This document shows, one piece after another, positions 39,345-48,437 of a DNA stretch of 64,000 nucleotides. The DNA is from Novosphingobium decolorationis. Lineage in GTDB: Bacteria; Pseudomonadota; Alphaproteobacteria; Sphingomonadales; Sphingomonadaceae. Where the stretch lies: contig NZ_CP054856.1 of assembly GCF_018417475.1 (NCBI RefSeq), positions 248,001 through 312,000 of the forward strand, written 5' to 3'. The notes below the pieces were generated by a model. The model did no database searches. It worked only from the letters and a program-made list of their open reading frames with translations, and was not told where the DNA came from. The translations under genes and the position numbers were made by a program. Every line of letters starts with the position of its first letter. The first letter of the stretch is position 1.

Positions 39345-40258
39345 TCGGGCAGGAAGTCCGGGACTGACAGGTAGCGCTCACCGGTGTCGTAGTTGAAGCC
39401 CAGGACGCGGCTGCCAGCGGGCAGGTCGGCCAGCTTGTGCTTGATCGCGGCGAGCGTCGCACCCGAGCTGATGCCCACCAGCATGCCTTCCTTGGTCGCG
39501 CATTCGCGGGCCATGGCCTTGGCCTCCGCGCCGTCGATCTTGATCGCGCCGTCGATGGCCTTGGTGTGCAAGTTGGAGGGAATGAAGCCTGCGCCGATAC
39601 CCTGGATCGGGTGCGGGCCGGGCTGGCCGCCCGAGATCACGGGGGAGAGTTCGGGTTCCACCGCGTAGGCCTTCATGGCGGGCCAGGTTGCCTTCAGCGC
39701 CTCGGCGCAGCCGGTCAGGTGGCCGCCGGTGCCCACGCCCGTGATGAGCGCGTCGATCGGCGTATCGGCGAAGTCGGCGAGGATCTCCTGCGCGGTCGTG
39801 CGCGCGTGGATCGCCGGGTTCGCGGCGTTGTCGAACTGCTGCGGCATCCAGGCGCCGGGCGTCTCGGCAACGATGGCGCTGGCGCGCTCGATGGCGCCCT
39901 TCATGCCCTTTTCGCGCGGGGTGAGGTCAAAGCTGGCACCGTAGGCGAGCATGAGGCGGCGGCGTTCGATCGACATCGATTCGGGCATGACGAGGATGAG
40001 CTTGTAGCCCTTGACCGCGGCCACCATGGCAAGGCCGATCCCGGTGTTGCCCGAGGTCGGCTCGACGATGGTGCCGCCCGGCTTCAGGCTGCCCTCGGCC
40101 TCGGCGGCCTCGATCATGGCCAGCGCAATGCGGTCCTTGATCGAACCGCCCGGATTGGTGCGCTCCGACTTCACCCAGACCTCGTGGTCGGGAAACAGCC
40201 GCGCCAGGCGGATGTGCGGGGTCTTGCCGATTGTCTCGAGAACGCTGTTGGCCTTCAT
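39341..40258 (-). CDS. cysK: cysteine synthase A (O-acetylserine sulfhydrylase)
   Basis: CysK makes cysteine from O-acetylserine and sulfide with PLP. The 305-residue protein has the PLP lysine in [12 protein letters not shown] (K41), the substrate loop [13 protein letters not shown] near 66, the phosphate-binding glycine loop [10 protein letters not shown] near 176 and the C-terminal [10 protein letters not shown] near 265. It follows the MFS gene by 15 bases and overlaps the dienelactone hydrolase gene by 4, so the group is co-transcribed. Confidence 0.96.
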   Translation of the reverse strand: MKANSVLETIGKTPHIRLARLFPDHEVWVKSERTNPGGSIKDRIALAMIEAAEAEGSLKPGGTIVEPTSGNTGIGLAMVAAVKGYKLILVMPESMSIERRRLMLAYGASFDLTPREKGMKGAIERASAIVAETPGAWMPQQFDNAANPAIHARTTAQEILADFADTPIDALITGVGTGGHLTGCAEALKATWPAMKAYAVEPELSPVISGGQPGPHPIQGIGAGFIPSNLHTKAIDGAIKIDGAEAKAMARECATKEGMLVGISSGATLAAIKHKLADLPAGSRVLGFNYDTGERYLSVPDFLPE

Positions 40259-40273
40259 GGCTCCGGGTCCCTC

Positions 40274-41554
40274 TTAGTAGTGTTGTTCAAATGTCCGCGC
40301 GCGCCGGATCTCGGGAAACAGCACGGCCCAGACGGCAGTAACGAATATGGCCCCGGCGCCGCCGAAAACAACGGCTCCTGTTGCACCCAGCAGTGCCGCG
40401 GCCACGCCCGACTGCATTTCGCCCAGTTCGTTGGAGGCCGAAATGGCAAGGCCCGAGATCGCGGAGACACGCCCGCGCTTGTCGTCGGGGGTGCGCAACT
40501 GGACAAGGGAGCCGCGGATGAACACCGAGACCATGTCGGCTGCGCCTAGAAAAGCCAGGAAGACGAGCGAAAGCATGAAGTTGCGCGAAAGCCCGAAGGC
40601 CAGCGTGGCAGCGCCATAGGCGGCGACCGACCACAGCATTTTCGACCCGACTTCCTTCGAGAGTGGACGGAAGGAGAGGATCACGCCGACAACGGCGGCA
40701 CCGGCCGCGGTGGCAGCGCGCATCTCGCCAAGGCCCTGCGGCCCGACATGGAGGATGTCGCGGGCAAAGACCGGGAGGAGTGCGGTCGCTCCGCCCAGAA
40801 GCACCGCGAAGAGGTCGAGCGAGATGCAGCCGAAGAGGAAGCGTTCCTTCCAGATGAAGTGGAAGCCGTCGATGATCTGGCGCACCGGATGGGCCTTGCG
40901 CGCGTCGGCGTGGAGCGGGGGCATGTTTCGGATCGAAAGGATCGCGATCGCGGCCACGACCTCGGCGACGGCCGAGACGGTATAGGGGAGGGGTCTGTCC
41001 CAGGCAAAGAGGTAGCCCGCCACGGCCGGGCCGAAGATGACGCCGATCTGCATGGCCATCGAATTGAGCGCGATGGCCTTGGGGATCATGGCCGCAGGCA
41101 CGATGTTGGGCGCAATCGCTCCCATGGCAGGGCGCACGAAGACGCGCACGGTGCCGTGGAGGACGCCAAAGGCGTAGAGCACGGGCAGGTTGCGCAATTC
41201 CATCGCGGTGGTGACCGCAAGGCCGATGGCAACGAGGCAGTCGAGGAAGGCGGCCGATCCGGCGAGCTTGCGGCGGTCCATGCGGTCGGCAAGGACGCCG
41301 GCGACCGGTGTCAGCAGGAAGATCGGAATGAACTGGGCCAGCCCCAGCAGGCCCAGCTGGAAGGAGGCTTGCGCAATCGACATCCCGTAGTCGGCGCGCG
41401 CCACGTCATAGAGCTGGTAGCCGATGATGACGACCATGCCGGTCGAGGCGAGCACCGCACAGAAGCGGGCCAGCCAGAACCGGCGGTAGTCTGCGATCTG
41501 CAGCGGAGATGTCGGCGCGGCGGAGGGGCTTTTCGTAGTCACGGGACGCTGCAT
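40274..41554 (-). CDS. MFS transporter (EntS-like drug/siderophore exporter family)
   Basis: The 426-residue protein has about twelve membrane segments and the MFS motif A between helices 2 and 3 (GVLADRMDRRKLAGSAAFLD near residue 78). The N-terminus (DYRRFWLARFCAVLASTGMV) and overall layout fit the MFS_3/EntS group of exporters. The frame extends further upstream, but ATG 41554 gives a typical cytoplasmic start. It lies 43 bases downstream of the TonB receptor gene on the same strand, suggesting coupled uptake and export around a metal or metallophore. The substrate is unknown. Confidence 0.88.
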   Translation of the reverse strand: MQRPVTTKSPSAAPTSPLQIADYRRFWLARFCAVLASTGMVVIIGYQLYDVARADYGMSIAQASFQLGLLGLAQFIPIFLLTPVAGVLADRMDRRKLAGSAAFLDCLVAIGLAVTTAMELRNLPVLYAFGVLHGTVRVFVRPAMGAIAPNIVPAAMIPKAIALNSMAMQIGVIFGPAVAGYLFAWDRPLPYTVSAVAEVVAAIAILSIRNMPPLHADARKAHPVRQIIDGFHFIWKERFLFGCISLDLFAVLLGGATALLPVFARDILHVGPQGLGEMRAATAAGAAVVGVILSFRPLSKEVGSKMLWSVAAYGAATLAFGLSRNFMLSLVFLAFLGAADMVSVFIRGSLVQLRTPDDKRGRVSAISGLAISASNELGEMQSGVAAALLGATGAVVFGGAGAIFVTAVWAVLFPEIRRARTFEQHY

Positions 41555-41597
41555 GGCAGTGAGGCCGGGAATTGCCAAGCCATGCAGCGTTTTATCA

Positions 41598-43814
41598 TCA
41601 ATAGGTGATCTTTGCCGTGATGCGCACGTCACGCCCGGAAATGGGCATGAAATCGCTGGTGTAGGAGGCCGAACGGCGTCCGATGACGTCGAACAGGTTG
41701 TTGGCCGCCAGCATCAGCGTGACCGGACCCTCCTCGCCCATGGGGTGCCAATCGGCCCGCAGGTTGACGAGGGTGAAGTCGTCGGTCGCGTTCTCGTAAG
41801 TCCCGACGCGGTCCTGCTTGGCGTTCCATTCCACTTCGCCGCGAAGGTGCAGGTCGCCGAAGGTCAAGTCGCTGCCACCACGCAGGCGCAGCGGGGGAAT
41901 GCGCGGGGCCGGGCCGATGTCGTCAAGCTTGGCATGGGTGTAGTCCGAGGTCGCATCGATGCTCCACTGGCCGCCGCTCCACTGCGCGGCCTGGAAGCTG
42001 GCCTGGGCCTCGAAGCCCTTGAACAGGGCGCCGGCCTCGGCGTACTGGTAGATCGGCTGCCCGTCTTCCTCACCGCCGGTCGCGACCGAGGCGATGTAGT
42101 TGTCGAAGTCGGTGATGTAGCCGGTCAGCGACAGCTCGAAGCGCGGGCTGGTGTAGCGAATGAACGCTTCGCCGCCATTGCTGCGCTCGGTGCCGAGCGT
42201 GCTGTCCCCCAGCTCGTAGGCTTGCGTGGCGACATGGATGCCATCGCTCAGCAATTCCTCGGGCGAGGGCGCGCGTTCGCCGTGGATGAAGTTCGCGCCC
42301 AGCGTCAGGCCCGTGCCCGACTTCCAGCTCACGCCCGCAGCGCCCGACCACAGGTGGTACTGCTTGTCGAAGTCCATCGAGCGGGAGGAGACGTGCGAGC
42401 TTTCGTAGCGGCCCGAACCATCGACGGTGAAGCCCGAGCCCAGCGCCAGCGACTGCAGCGTGAAGAGGCCAAAGCGCTCGATCTGGTAGTCGGGAACGAC
42501 CGCTTCGGGGCCATTCACGTTCATCTTGCGCCAGAAGTACTGCGCACCGCTGCGTCCGCGCCAGCCACCACGGTCGGCCTGGACGAGGTCGGCACGGGTC
42601 TCGATGGCCTGGCTGTCGAAGATCGTGCCGGTCTCGGTGCCTTCGTATTCGGTGTGGGTGTAGTCGGAGTAGCCGCCACGCAGCTGGAGGCTCTGGAACA
42701 GGCCGCCCAGGATCAGCTCGCCGCGCAGGTCGAAGCGGTTCTGGACAAGGTCGATGGTGACCGGCTCTTCGCCGTGGTCGTGATGGTGACCTTCTTCCTC
42801 GTGATCGTCGTGATCGTCATGGCCATCCTCTTCGTGCCCGTGCGGGTCCTCAAAGGCGGGGCGGGCGGGGATGCCGTAGCGCGAATCGTAGCGCTGGTAG
42901 GAAATGCCCAGGCTGCCGCCTGCATCGATGAAGGCGAGGCCCGCGCCGATGGTGTAGGTGCGCGCGGCGGTGTTGGGCGCACGGCCCCGGCGGCCTGCAT
43001 CGGCGAGAAGTTCATTCGCCTCGTCGGTCTCGCCTTCCTCGGCGAGGTGCTCGGCCGCCTGCTCCATTTCGTGACGCAGGGCCGGTGAATAGAGATTGCC
43101 GCCGATGCGCAGGTCATCGCTCTTGCGCCAAGAGCCGTCGACATGGGCCACGAAACGGTCGCCGAGTGGCATGTCGATCTTGCCGCTCAGCATGCGCTCG
43201 TCAGCGGCGGTGCCGTAGCTGCCCATGCCCGTCGCGGTGATGCGCTCGGGCACCTGGCGCGGAATGCGGGTGTCGATGGCGTTGACCGCGCCGCCGATAG
43301 CGTTGCCGCCGTAAAGCAGGACCGAGGGGCCGTGGAAGACGTCGATGTGATCGACGGTGAGCGCGTCGAACACGACCGCGTGGTCGACCGAGACGTTCGA
43401 AGCGTCGAGCGAGCCCAGGCCGTCGGTCATCACGCGGATGCGGTCCCCGCTGAAGCCGCGCAGGATCGGGCGCGAGGCGCCGGGCGCAAAGCTGGTCGAG
43501 GCGACACCCGGGAGGCCATCGAGAATGTCACCGATCTGCGCGCGGTCGGCCGCGACAAGTTCATCGCCGCCGATGCTCGCCGTCGCGGCGAGCAGGCCGA
43601 AATCCGTCGGGGGATGGCCGACAACGAGAATTTCCTTCGGGGTCTCCTCGTGGACCTTGCCGTGCGGCGCGGTGGCCCCAGTGTCGGCGCCTGCCTGCGC
43701 CGGATCGTCCGGGGTTTCGGCAAGGGCAACCTGGGGGAGGGCGCAGGCGAGGGCGAAAAGAGAGGCGGACATCGCGCGGGGCGCGAATGCGAATCGGAAC
43801 GGGTGCGTGCTCAT
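41598..43814 (-). CDS. TonB-dependent receptor with His-rich loop, ZnuD-like
   Basis: The 738-residue outer-membrane receptor has a signal peptide ending near ALA-E, a plug domain (ILVVGHPPTDFGLLAATASI near 64, DILDGLPGVASTSFAPGASR near 97) and a 22-strand barrel ending in RITAKITY. A loop at about residues 322-350 is packed with His, Asp and Glu (GHEEDGHDDHDDHEEEGHHH), as in the zinc receptor ZnuD. Zinc import is the best guess; nickel or another metal is possible. It heads a leftward run with an MFS transporter and cysK. A palindrome in its promoter region may be a Zur-type operator. Confidence 0.88.
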   Translation of the reverse strand: MSTHPFRFAFAPRAMSASLFALACALPQVALAETPDDPAQAGADTGATAPHGKVHEETPKEILVVGHPPTDFGLLAATASIGGDELVAADRAQIGDILDGLPGVASTSFAPGASRPILRGFSGDRIRVMTDGLGSLDASNVSVDHAVVFDALTVDHIDVFHGPSVLLYGGNAIGGAVNAIDTRIPRQVPERITATGMGSYGTAADERMLSGKIDMPLGDRFVAHVDGSWRKSDDLRIGGNLYSPALRHEMEQAAEHLAEEGETDEANELLADAGRRGRAPNTAARTYTIGAGLAFIDAGGSLGISYQRYDSRYGIPARPAFEDPHGHEEDGHDDHDDHEEEGHHHDHGEEPVTIDLVQNRFDLRGELILGGLFQSLQLRGGYSDYTHTEYEGTETGTIFDSQAIETRADLVQADRGGWRGRSGAQYFWRKMNVNGPEAVVPDYQIERFGLFTLQSLALGSGFTVDGSGRYESSHVSSRSMDFDKQYHLWSGAAGVSWKSGTGLTLGANFIHGERAPSPEELLSDGIHVATQAYELGDSTLGTERSNGGEAFIRYTSPRFELSLTGYITDFDNYIASVATGGEEDGQPIYQYAEAGALFKGFEAQASFQAAQWSGGQWSIDATSDYTHAKLDDIGPAPRIPPLRLRGGSDLTFGDLHLRGEVEWNAKQDRVGTYENATDDFTLVNLRADWHPMGEEGPVTLMLAANNLFDVIGRRSASYTSDFMPISGRDVRITAKITY

Positions 43815-43826
43815 CCCGCTCCGCTA

Positions 43827-43850
43827 CTTGTGATGTTATACTGTAACAAG
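43827..43850. promoter_or_regulatory. palindromic operator candidate upstream of the TonB receptor
   Basis: CTTGT-N14-ACAAG (43827-43850) encloses an inner TGTTA-TACTG-TAACA (43834-43848). It lies 13 bases before the receptor start. The A/T-rich core with flanking TGTTA/TAACA resembles Zur/Fur-type boxes. A related TTGTTACAA lies at about 43874-43882. Confidence 0.5.
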
Positions 43851-43935
43851 TGTGAGTGGCGTCCAGAAACAATTTGTTACAATCACCATGTGTCCAAGCT
43901 TAAGCGTTTGAGAATGGGTGCGCTTCGTCGCCTTC

Positions 43936-44274
43936 TCAACGGCGCGGGCGCAGACGCGGGTTGGGCTGGAGTTCGTCCACGAGCTTCAGGAAGTCATCGA
44001 TGCGGATGATCCGCTCAAACTGGAAACCGGCGCGCCCTTCGTGGGCCCAGATCTGGTGCGCCTCGATCCGTCCGATGACGGGCAGGCGCATGACCAGACG
44101 TTCCCCGCGCTCAAGACCCAGGTCACCCTGGGCCATGAACCCCTGTGCAGAGATGTTGACGATGTGCAGATGCACGTCACCCTGCTGGCGATGCTCGGCA
44201 ATCACCTTGTAGTCGACCGGGTGGCGCGCTGCGCGCCGCTTGTCGGTTACAGTGAGCTGTGCTCCTGCACTCAT
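43936..44274 (-). CDS. PilZ domain protein (cyclic-di-GMP binding)
   Basis: The 112-residue single-domain protein carries both halves of the canonical signature: RRAARHPVDYKV (RxxxR, residues 13-24) and NISAQGF (D/NxSxxG, about 40-46). It should bind cyclic-di-GMP and act as an adaptor for motility, adhesion or polysaccharide control. The C-terminus is proline/arginine-rich. It lies alone between the TonB receptor promoter region and tyrS and is unrelated in position to the other PilZ gene at 12591. Confidence 0.9.
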   Translation of the reverse strand: MSAGAQLTVTDKRRAARHPVDYKVIAEHRQQGDVHLHIVNISAQGFMAQGDLGLERGERLVMRLPVIGRIEAHQIWAHEGRAGFQFERIIRIDDFLKLVDELQPNPRLRPRR

Positions 44275-44382
44275 GGCTGCCTGCCTTTGTTTGTGGGGAC
44301 CAGTGACGCACTATTGGCTTCAAATGGCAAACAATGCGTTAAGACTGGCAGGCACCGCGGCGGAAATTTGCCGTTAGTCGCG

Positions 44383-45615
44383 TTAGATAGCCTTCAGGAT
44401 GCCGTGCTTCTTCTTGCCCACGCTGAGCTTGATCGACGTTCCGGCGGGCACCTCGATGAGGAAGCCGGGATCATCCATCACCGCATCGTCAAGGCGCACC
44501 GCACCTTCGGCGACCTTGCGCTTGGCCTCGCCGTTGGAGCCTGTGAAGCCGAGCGCGGTGCAGGCCGCGTTGAGGCGGATGCCATCCGAGCCAACGTCCA
44601 GGGTCGGCAGATCTTCGCCCAGGCCACCGCCTGCAAAGGTCTGAGCGGCCGTCGCCTCGGCCGCCTTGGCTGCATCTTGGCCGCGGCACAGCTTGGTCGC
44701 TTCGTTGGCGAGGATCACCTTGGCATCGTTGATCGCGCCGCCCTCGAGTGCTTCGAGGCGAGCGATCTCGTCCAGCGGAAGGTCGGTGAACAGGCGCAGG
44801 AACTTGCCCACGTCGCGGTCATCGCAATTGCGCCAGAACTGCCAGTAATCGTAGGCGGGGAGCATGTCTTCGTTGAGCCACACGGCGCCCGAGACCGACT
44901 TGCCCATCTTGGTGCCGTCGGCCTTGGTGATGAGCGGGGTGGTCAGGCCAAACACCTCGGTGCCGTCCATCCGGCGCGAGAGCTCGACGCCGTTGACGAT
45001 GTTGCCCCACTGGTCCGAACCGCCCATCTGCAGGCGCACGCCCATCCCTTGCGAGAGGTGACGGAAATCGTAGCCCTGCAGGATCATGTAGTTGAATTCG
45101 AGGAAGGTCATCGGCTGCTCGCGCTCGAGGCGCAGCTTGACCGAATCGAAGCTCAGCATGCGGTTGACGGTGAAGTGGGTGCCGACCTTCTGCAGCATCT
45201 CGATGTACCCGAGCTGGCCGAGCCAGTCGTGGTTGTTGACCATCACCGCGTCGGTCGGCCCATCACCGAAGGTCAGGAAGCGCTCGAAGGCGGTGCGGAT
45301 CGAGGCGATGTTGCTCTCGATCTTGTCGTCCGAGAGCATCTTGCGCACTTCGTCCTTGCCGGTCGGATCGCCGATGCGGGTGGTGCCGCCGCCCATCAGG
45401 ACGATCGGCTTGTGCCCGGCCTGCTGCAGGCGGCGCAGCAGCATGATCGATACGAGGTTGCCGACGTGGAGCGAGGAGGCGGTAGCATCGAAGCCCACAT
45501 AACCCGGTACGACCTCTTTGGCGGCGAGGGCATCGAGGCTCCCGGCGTCGGTCATCTGGTGGATGTAGCCGCGCTCGTCGAGCAGGCGAAGAAGGTCCGA
45601 TTTGTACTGGGTCAT
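44383..45615 (-). CDS. tyrS: tyrosyl-tRNA synthetase
   Basis: This class I synthetase charges tRNA-Tyr. The 410-residue protein has the HIGH-type motif in [12 protein letters not shown] near residue 47, the tyrosine-binding region [13 protein letters not shown] near 175, [14 protein letters not shown] near 198 and the KMSKS-type loop [13 protein letters not shown] near 231. A C-terminal S4 RNA-binding domain follows ([17 protein letters not shown] near 357). The frame is open further upstream; ATG 45615 is where similarity begins. A divergent DOMON-like gene starts 133 bases away. Confidence 0.97.
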   Translation of the reverse strand: MTQYKSDLLRLLDERGYIHQMTDAGSLDALAAKEVVPGYVGFDATASSLHVGNLVSIMLLRRLQQAGHKPIVLMGGGTTRIGDPTGKDEVRKMLSDDKIESNIASIRTAFERFLTFGDGPTDAVMVNNHDWLGQLGYIEMLQKVGTHFTVNRMLSFDSVKLRLEREQPMTFLEFNYMILQGYDFRHLSQGMGVRLQMGGSDQWGNIVNGVELSRRMDGTEVFGLTTPLITKADGTKMGKSVSGAVWLNEDMLPAYDYWQFWRNCDDRDVGKFLRLFTDLPLDEIARLEALEGGAINDAKVILANEATKLCRGQDAAKAAEATAAQTFAGGGLGEDLPTLDVGSDGIRLNAACTALGFTGSNGEAKRKVAEGAVRLDDAVMDDPGFLIEVPAGTSIKLSVGKKKHGILKAI

Positions 45616-45748
45616 AGTGGAAGTGCGCTTAGCCACAGCTTGCGCGCGAGGCAAGAGTGTGGCGGGCGGACGCCAACGCTTCCATGCCGTCTCGACCTCG
45701 CCTCCAGCCCGGTCTAGGACGGCTCGTGCAACAAGGAGCGCCAAACCC

Positions 45749-46294
45749 ATGCGACCGCAGACATTTACGCTGGCCTGTCATCCCGCCACGCCCGCGCACA
45801 GGGTCGAAGCCGTGACCGGACGCTTGACGCCGGAAGCCGACTGGGTGCGGCTGCGCTGGCGTATCGATGGTGCGCAGGACCTTGTTGTCCCACCCTTCGC
45901 GGGCAAGGGGCGGGCGGACAACCTCTGGCAGAGGACCTGCTTTGAACTCTTCGTCGCCGATCCGGATGGGGAAGCTTACGCGGAGTTCAATCTTTCGCCC
46001 TCCGAGCGCTGGGCGGCCTATGACTTCACCGCGCGCCGTGAAGGTATGACCGAGCGTCCGGCGCCGCGCGAGCCGGTGTGCACGATGCGCGTGGGCGAGA
46101 CGATGGCGATCTTCGATGCGGCCATTCCCCGCGCCGCACTGCCGGCGATGCCCTGGCGTTGCGGCATCAGTGCCGTGATCGAGGAGGAGGGTGGCCACAA
46201 GAGCTACTGGGCGCTGACCCACGCCGGTGAAGCGCCTGATTTCCATGATCCGGCTTGCTTCACGCTGGCAGTTGCGGCACCGCAAGCGGCATGA
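45749..46294 (+). CDS. DOMON-like domain protein
   Basis: The 181-residue protein is predicted to be a beta-sandwich of the DOMON-like type seen in proteobacteria: an N-terminal strand pair, ENLW-type turn [18 protein letters not shown] near residue 56, [20 protein letters not shown] near 78 and a final strand pair. DOMON domains bind heme or sugars, but this cytosolic group is uncharacterised. No signal peptide is seen. AAGGAG at 45733-45738 fixes the start. The stop overlaps the next start (ATGA), so it is coupled to the NamZ-type gene. Confidence 0.75.
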   Translation: MRPQTFTLACHPATPAHRVEAVTGRLTPEADWVRLRWRIDGAQDLVVPPFAGKGRADNLWQRTCFELFVADPDGEAYAEFNLSPSERWAAYDFTARREGMTERPAPREPVCTMRVGETMAIFDAAIPRAALPAMPWRCGISAVIEEEGGHKSYWALTHAGEAPDFHDPACFTLAVAAPQAA

Positions 46295-47508
46295 AATTCG
46301 GTATCGATCGTCTCCTTGCAGACCCTGAACTGCGCGAACCCCTCGAGGGCAAGCGCGTGGCCCTCGTTGCGCATCCCGCCTCGCTCACGGCCGATCTTGT
46401 CCATTCGCTCGACGCGCTGATCGCGGCCGGCATCAACGTGACCTCGGCCTTCGGGCCCCAGCACGGCCTGAAGGGCGACAAGCAGGACAACATGGTGGAG
46501 AGCGCGGACGAGCGCGATCCCGTGTACGGCATCCCTGTCTTCAGCCTCTACGGCGAGGTGCGACGCCCCAGCGCGGCGATGATGGATACGGCCGATGTCT
46601 TCCTGTTCGATCTCCAGGACCTGGGCTGCCGCATCTACACCTTCTGCACGACGCTCCTGTACCTGCTGGAAGCGGCCGCGGCGCAGGGCAAGTCGGTCTG
46701 GGTCCTCGACCGGCCCAACCCCGCGGGTCGCCCGGTCGAGGGGACGAAGCTGATCCCGGGGCAGGAGAGCTTCGTGGGCGCAGGTCCCATGCCCATGCGC
46801 CACGGCCTGACGCTGGGTGAGATGGGCTTCTGGTTCAAGCGCCACTATCGTCTCGATGTCGACTACAAGGTTGTCGCGATGGAGGATTGGCGCCCCTCGC
46901 ACGGGCCGGGCTACGGCTGGCCCGAGGATCGCATCTGGATCAACCCCAGCCCCAATGCCGCCAGCGTCAACATGGCGCGCGCCTATGCGGGCACGGTGAT
47001 GATCGAGGGCGCGACGGTTTCGGAAGGGCGCGGCACCACGCGCCCGCTCGAGGTGCTGTTCGGCGCGCCCGATCTCGATGCCAAGGCGATCCTGGCCGAG
47101 ATGGAGCGTGTCGCGCCGCACTGGCTTGAAGGCTGCGCTCTTCGCGAATGCTGGTTCGAGCCGACCTTCCACAAGCACCAGGGCACCTTGTGCAGCGCGC
47201 TCATGGTCCACGCGGAAGGCGCGTTCTATGATCACGGCGCGTTCAAGCCGTGGCGGCTTCAGGCGCTGGCCTTCAAGGCCATCCGCAATCTCTATCCGGA
47301 CTATCCGCTCTGGCGCGATTTTCCCTACGAGTACGAATTCGACCGGCTCGCGATCGACGTCATCAATGGCGGTCCGGCGCTGCGCGAGTGGGTCGATGAT
47401 CCGGCCGCGGTGCCGGGCGATCTCGACGCGCTGGCCTCGGCGGACGAGCAGGCCTGGCACGCCGAGGTGGCCGACCTGCTGCTCTACCGGGACTATGCCC
47501 TAGCGTGA
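46291..47508 (+). CDS. NamZ-type exo-beta-N-acetylmuramidase (DUF1343)
   Basis: The 405-residue protein belongs to the DUF1343 family, whose characterised member NamZ removes terminal N-acetylmuramic acid from peptidoglycan fragments. Visible family segments include LVAHPASLTADLVHSLDAL near 36, FGPQHGLKGDKQDNM near 62, LFDLQDLGCRIYTF near 106, VLDRPNPAGRP near 146 and EGRGTTRPLEVLFGAP near 247. No clear signal peptide is seen, so the substrate would be cytosolic, or export is non-classical. It is translationally coupled to the DOMON-like gene. No anmK or other recycling gene adjoins. Confidence 0.9.
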   Translation: MKFGIDRLLADPELREPLEGKRVALVAHPASLTADLVHSLDALIAAGINVTSAFGPQHGLKGDKQDNMVESADERDPVYGIPVFSLYGEVRRPSAAMMDTADVFLFDLQDLGCRIYTFCTTLLYLLEAAAAQGKSVWVLDRPNPAGRPVEGTKLIPGQESFVGAGPMPMRHGLTLGEMGFWFKRHYRLDVDYKVVAMEDWRPSHGPGYGWPEDRIWINPSPNAASVNMARAYAGTVMIEGATVSEGRGTTRPLEVLFGAPDLDAKAILAEMERVAPHWLEGCALRECWFEPTFHKHQGTLCSALMVHAEGAFYDHGAFKPWRLQALAFKAIRNLYPDYPLWRDFPYEYEFDRLAIDVINGGPALREWVDDPAAVPGDLDALASADEQAWHAEVADLLLYRDYALA

Positions 47509-47522
47509 CTGGGCGCGATCGG

Positions 47523-47542
47523 CCCAGCCCGCTAGGGCTGGG
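47523..47542. terminator. hairpin between convergent NamZ-type and dioxygenase genes
   Basis: CCCAGCCC (47523-47530) pairs with GGGCTGGG (47535-47542) around GCTA. There is no T-run, but the position between two convergent stop codons suggests a transcript-end hairpin. Confidence 0.5.
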
Positions 47543-47545
47543 CGA

Positions 47546-48361
47546 TCAGGCAGCGGCGGGCGCAGCTACCTCGTTCAGGACACTCGGGTTACCGAGCATG
47601 TACGAGGTCATCGAAAGCGCGCCGTCGATGCTGTCGTTGAACACGCCGACTTCGTCCTCGGGCAGCCTTGCACCGACCGCATAGAGCAGCGGCAGGTAAT
47701 GCTCACCCGAGTTGATCGCGTTCGCCGCGGCCTGGTCGTCGCGGGCGAACTGCGTCAGCGCGGCGTGGTCGTTCGCGATCACGGCGGCGTTGATGCGGTC
47801 CTGGAAGGCGGTCGCCCAGTCGGGCTTCGTACCGTGGGTGGCGTGGTAGAGGCGCAGGTTGTGGACGACATTGCCACTGCCCACGATCATCACGCCGTCG
47901 CGGCGCAGGGGGGCCAGACGGCGTGCGAGTTCCAGGTGCTGTTCGGGCGAGAGCGAATGGTTCACGCTCATCGCAAGGACGGGAATGTCGGCCGCGGGGA
48001 AGAGCGGGCGCAGGACGCCCCAGACGCCATGGTCGAAGCCCCAGCTGGCGTCGCCGCGCACGGGGATGTCGCCCGCCAGTTCAAGTACTTTGTCATGCAG
48101 CTCGGCCGCAAGTGGCGCGGGATACTGCATATCGTAAAGTTCCTGAGGAAATCCACGGAAGTCATGGATTGTACGGGGAAATTCACCTTCAGAAATGCGC
48201 GTTGTTCCCTGGCTCTCCCAGTGCGCCGTGATCGTCAGGATGGCCTTGGGACGTTCGAGCAGGGGACCCAGCGCTTCAAGAAAGCGACGTTCCGGGTTGT
48301 CGGTGATCATGGTCATGGGCGAACCGTGACCGATGAAGAAGGCAGGCTGTGCGTGTGTCAT
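47546..48361 (-). CDS. DODA-type extradiol ring-opening dioxygenase (YgiD-like)
   Basis: The 271-residue class III extradiol dioxygenase has the conserved metal and active-site histidines in FFIGHGSPM near residue 8, TITAHWESQG near 45, SVNHSLSPEQHLE near 135 and GSGNVVHNLRLYHAT near 166. YgiD and plant DOPA dioxygenases cleave L-DOPA and related catechols using zinc or iron. The natural substrate here is unknown. An in-frame ATG at 48412 would add 17 residues; ATG 48361 fits the family better. It is transcribed alone. Confidence 0.88.
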   Translation of the reverse strand: MTHAQPAFFIGHGSPMTMITDNPERRFLEALGPLLERPKAILTITAHWESQGTTRISEGEFPRTIHDFRGFPQELYDMQYPAPLAAELHDKVLELAGDIPVRGDASWGFDHGVWGVLRPLFPAADIPVLAMSVNHSLSPEQHLELARRLAPLRRDGVMIVGSGNVVHNLRLYHATHGTKPDWATAFQDRINAAVIANDHAALTQFARDDQAAANAINSGEHYLPLLYAVGARLPEDEVGVFNDSIDGALSMTSYMLGNPSVLNEVAAPAAA

Positions 48362-48437
48362 GCCTGCAAGATGGTCCCAGTCGCGCTTGCGATCAATCCA
48401 GCGCTCTTGCATACCCCCTATGAGCTTTTGCGCAGGC

